A stretch of 50,514 nucleotides of DNA from Flavobacteriaceae bacterium (lineage in GTDB: Bacteria > Bacteroidota > Bacteroidia > Flavobacteriales > Flavobacteriaceae): contig JAIXYI010000044.1 of NCBI GenBank assembly GCA_027490305.1, forward strand, positions 1 through 50,514, given 5' to 3'. Every line of letters begins with the position of its first letter. Positions within the stretch are counted from its first letter, which is position 1. This document shows, piece after piece, positions 49,289 to 50,514 of this stretch. The position numbers and the translations under genes are program-made. The notes beneath the pieces are model-generated. The model did no database searches. It saw nothing but the letters and a program-made list of their open reading frames with translations, and was not told the origin of the DNA.

Positions 49289-50514
49289 GCCCTTTCAATT
49301 TTGAAGAGGTGGAACGGCAGCGACGGGTGCAATTCCACATAATTCCATTCTTTGTCCCAATAATAACTATAGCCCGAAACCAGATCGGTCACATGCACCG
49401 GACGGTTTCCGATCTCTGCGATGGGCAGGCGTACCATGCCGGCACGTGGGTGGTCTTTATCGAGGCTGGCCACCATGAGCGTTTCATCCGAGCGGGCATC
49501 GTCCCATTTGTAATAGGCCATCAGTTGGTCGTCAGACGTATCGCAGAACACAATATTATTGGTTTGCTGCAATGACGGGCGTTCGTGGCGGATGCGGTTG
49601 ATTTTCGAGATGAGCATGGTGAGCTTGTTCTGGTGCTCCCAGTTCCAGTGGTAGACCTCGTATTTTTCCGAGTTCAGGTATTCTTCCTTCCCTTCCGCCA
49701 TCGGCTCCGAGACCATGAATTCGAAAACCGGACCGTAGATACCCAGGGAGGAACTTAAGGTGGCGGCGAGGAAGTATTTCTGCAAGTGGATGGCTTCATT
49801 ACCGCGTTGCAGCGCAAACGGATTGATGTCAGGTGTATTCGGCCAGAAGTTGGGACGATAGAACTCTTTTTGCTCGGTTTGTGTGAGTTCGGTAACGTAG
49901 TCCTGGAGTTCTTTCCGGGTGTTCCGCCACGTAAAATAGGTGTACGATTGCGTGAAGCCCTGTTTCGCCAGTTCGTTCATGATTTTCGGACGGGTGAAGG
50001 CTTCGGAGAGGAACAACACATCCGGATGTTTGCGTTTGACCTGGTCGATGATCCATCCCCAGAAGAAGAACGGCTTGGTGTGGGGGTTGTCGACACGGAA
50101 GACCCGGATGCCGCATTCTTCAATCCAGAAGAGGAGTACATCCCGGAATTCGTTCCACATATTTTGCCAGTCGGTGGTTTCGAACCAGATTGGCTGGATA
50201 TCCTGGTATTTCTTAGGTGGATTTTCGGCGTATTGTACGGACCCGTCCGGGCGCCATTTGAACCATTCCTTGTGTTCCTTCACCCAGGGATGGTCGGGCG
50301 CGGCCTGCAGGGCGTAGTCCATCGCAATTTCGATACCGACGGCCTGGGCCTTTTTCACCAGTGACTTAAAGTCGTCGAGGGTGCCGAGATCGGGGTGGAT
50401 GGAGGTGTGTCCGCCGTATTGCGAACCGATGCCCCACGGTGAACCGACGTCGCCGGGTTGGGCGTTGGTGGCGTTGTTCTTGCCTTTGCGGTTCACTTCC
50501 CCGATGGGGTGCAC
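49285..50514 (-). CDS. glgE: Alpha-1,4-glucan:maltose-1-phosphate maltosyltransferase GlgE (5' end outside window)
   Basis: The last 409 residues of GlgE, a GH13 enzyme that extends alpha-1,4-glucan with maltosyl units from maltose-1-phosphate. The visible part begins at HPIGEVNRKGKNNA, a GlgE signature. It has FRVDNPHTKPFFFW (nucleophile Asp) and VLFLSEAFTRP (acid/base Glu), and ends in the C-terminal beta domain (LHPSLPFHLFKIERA). The gene continues past the right edge, so the apparent GTG at the edge is not the start. It overlaps maltokinase by 4 bp. Confidence 0.95.
   Translation of the reverse strand: MHPIGEVNRKGKNNATNAQPGDVGSPWGIGSQYGGHTSIHPDLGTLDDFKSLVKKAQAVGIEIAMDYALQAAPDHPWVKEHKEWFKWRPDGSVQYAENPPKKYQDIQPIWFETTDWQNMWNEFRDVLLFWIEECGIRVFRVDNPHTKPFFFWGWIIDQVKRKHPDVLFLSEAFTRPKIMNELAKQGFTQSYTYFTWRNTRKELQDYVTELTQTEQKEFYRPNFWPNTPDINPFALQRGNEAIHLQKYFLAATLSSSLGIYGPVFEFMVSEPMAEGKEEYLNSEKYEVYHWNWEHQNKLTMLISKINRIRHERPSLQQTNNIVFCDTSDDQLMAYYKWDDARSDETLMVASLDKDHPRAGMVRLPIAEIGNRPVHVTDLVSGYSYYWDKEWNYVELHPSLPFHLFKIERA

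Overview
The window looks like chromosome of a Flavobacterium-like member of the Flavobacteriaceae (phylum Bacteroidota) with mid-range GC. The grounds are: several genes preceded by the flavobacterial -7 promoter box TAnnTTTG; C-terminal type IX secretion (T9SS) sorting domains; many small lipoproteins with Bacteroidota-type leaders; GlgE-pathway alpha-glucan genes; and flavobacterial families such as DUF4199. No rRNA, tRNA, CRISPR array, transposase or integrase gene was recognised.

Layout. 1-520: dispersed palindromic repeats. 0.5-9.1 kb: M48 protease, GH31 alpha-glucosidase, a secreted carboxypeptidase-regulatory-domain protein, glycogen branching enzyme GlgB and a porin. 9.2-10.3 kb: prmA-clpS. 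10.3-14.8 kb: a lipocalin-like lipoprotein, two tandem GH16 laminarinase-type glucanases, a split YeeE/YedE sulfur transporter and a DUF4199/lipoprotein pair. 14.9-16.2 kb: an AT-rich membrane-TPR gene and a possible small RNA. 16.3-22.2 kb: TcdA, TatD, DUF1684, an MFS transporter, a secreted protein and DnaK. 22.5-27.6 kb: a T9SS-sorting protein translationally coupled to a beta-helix protein, then small secreted and membrane proteins. 27.6-28.3 kb: a gene-free stretch with a 21-bp-period palindromic array and a G-rich heptamer tract. 28.3-35.9 kb: an HsdR-N-type nuclease-like protein, a compact operon (VWA lipoprotein, coiled-coil membrane protein, TerB-like, DUF4236, Cys/His lipoprotein) and a two-component pair. 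36-42.5 kb: accessory genes, including a second T9SS-sorting/secreted-protein pair whose large partner carries five 40-residue repeats. 42.5-47.5 kb: an AT-rich accessory region in which minus-strand ORFs, among them a Septu-like ATPase/HNH defence pair, are separated by recurring sequence elements in an integron-cassette-like arrangement. 47.7-50.5 kb: maltokinase and GlgE, the latter cut by the window edge.

How it fits together. GlgE, maltokinase and GlgB form the trehalose/maltose-1-phosphate route to branched alpha-glucan, with the GH31 enzyme probably acting on alpha-glucosides; here the two halves lie about 40 kb apart on the same strand with accessory DNA between them. The most unusual parts are the cassette-like array around the defence genes (42.5-47 kb), the 21-bp palindromic array (27.66-27.97 kb), the two coupled T9SS gene pairs and the TerB/DUF4236/VWA membrane operon.
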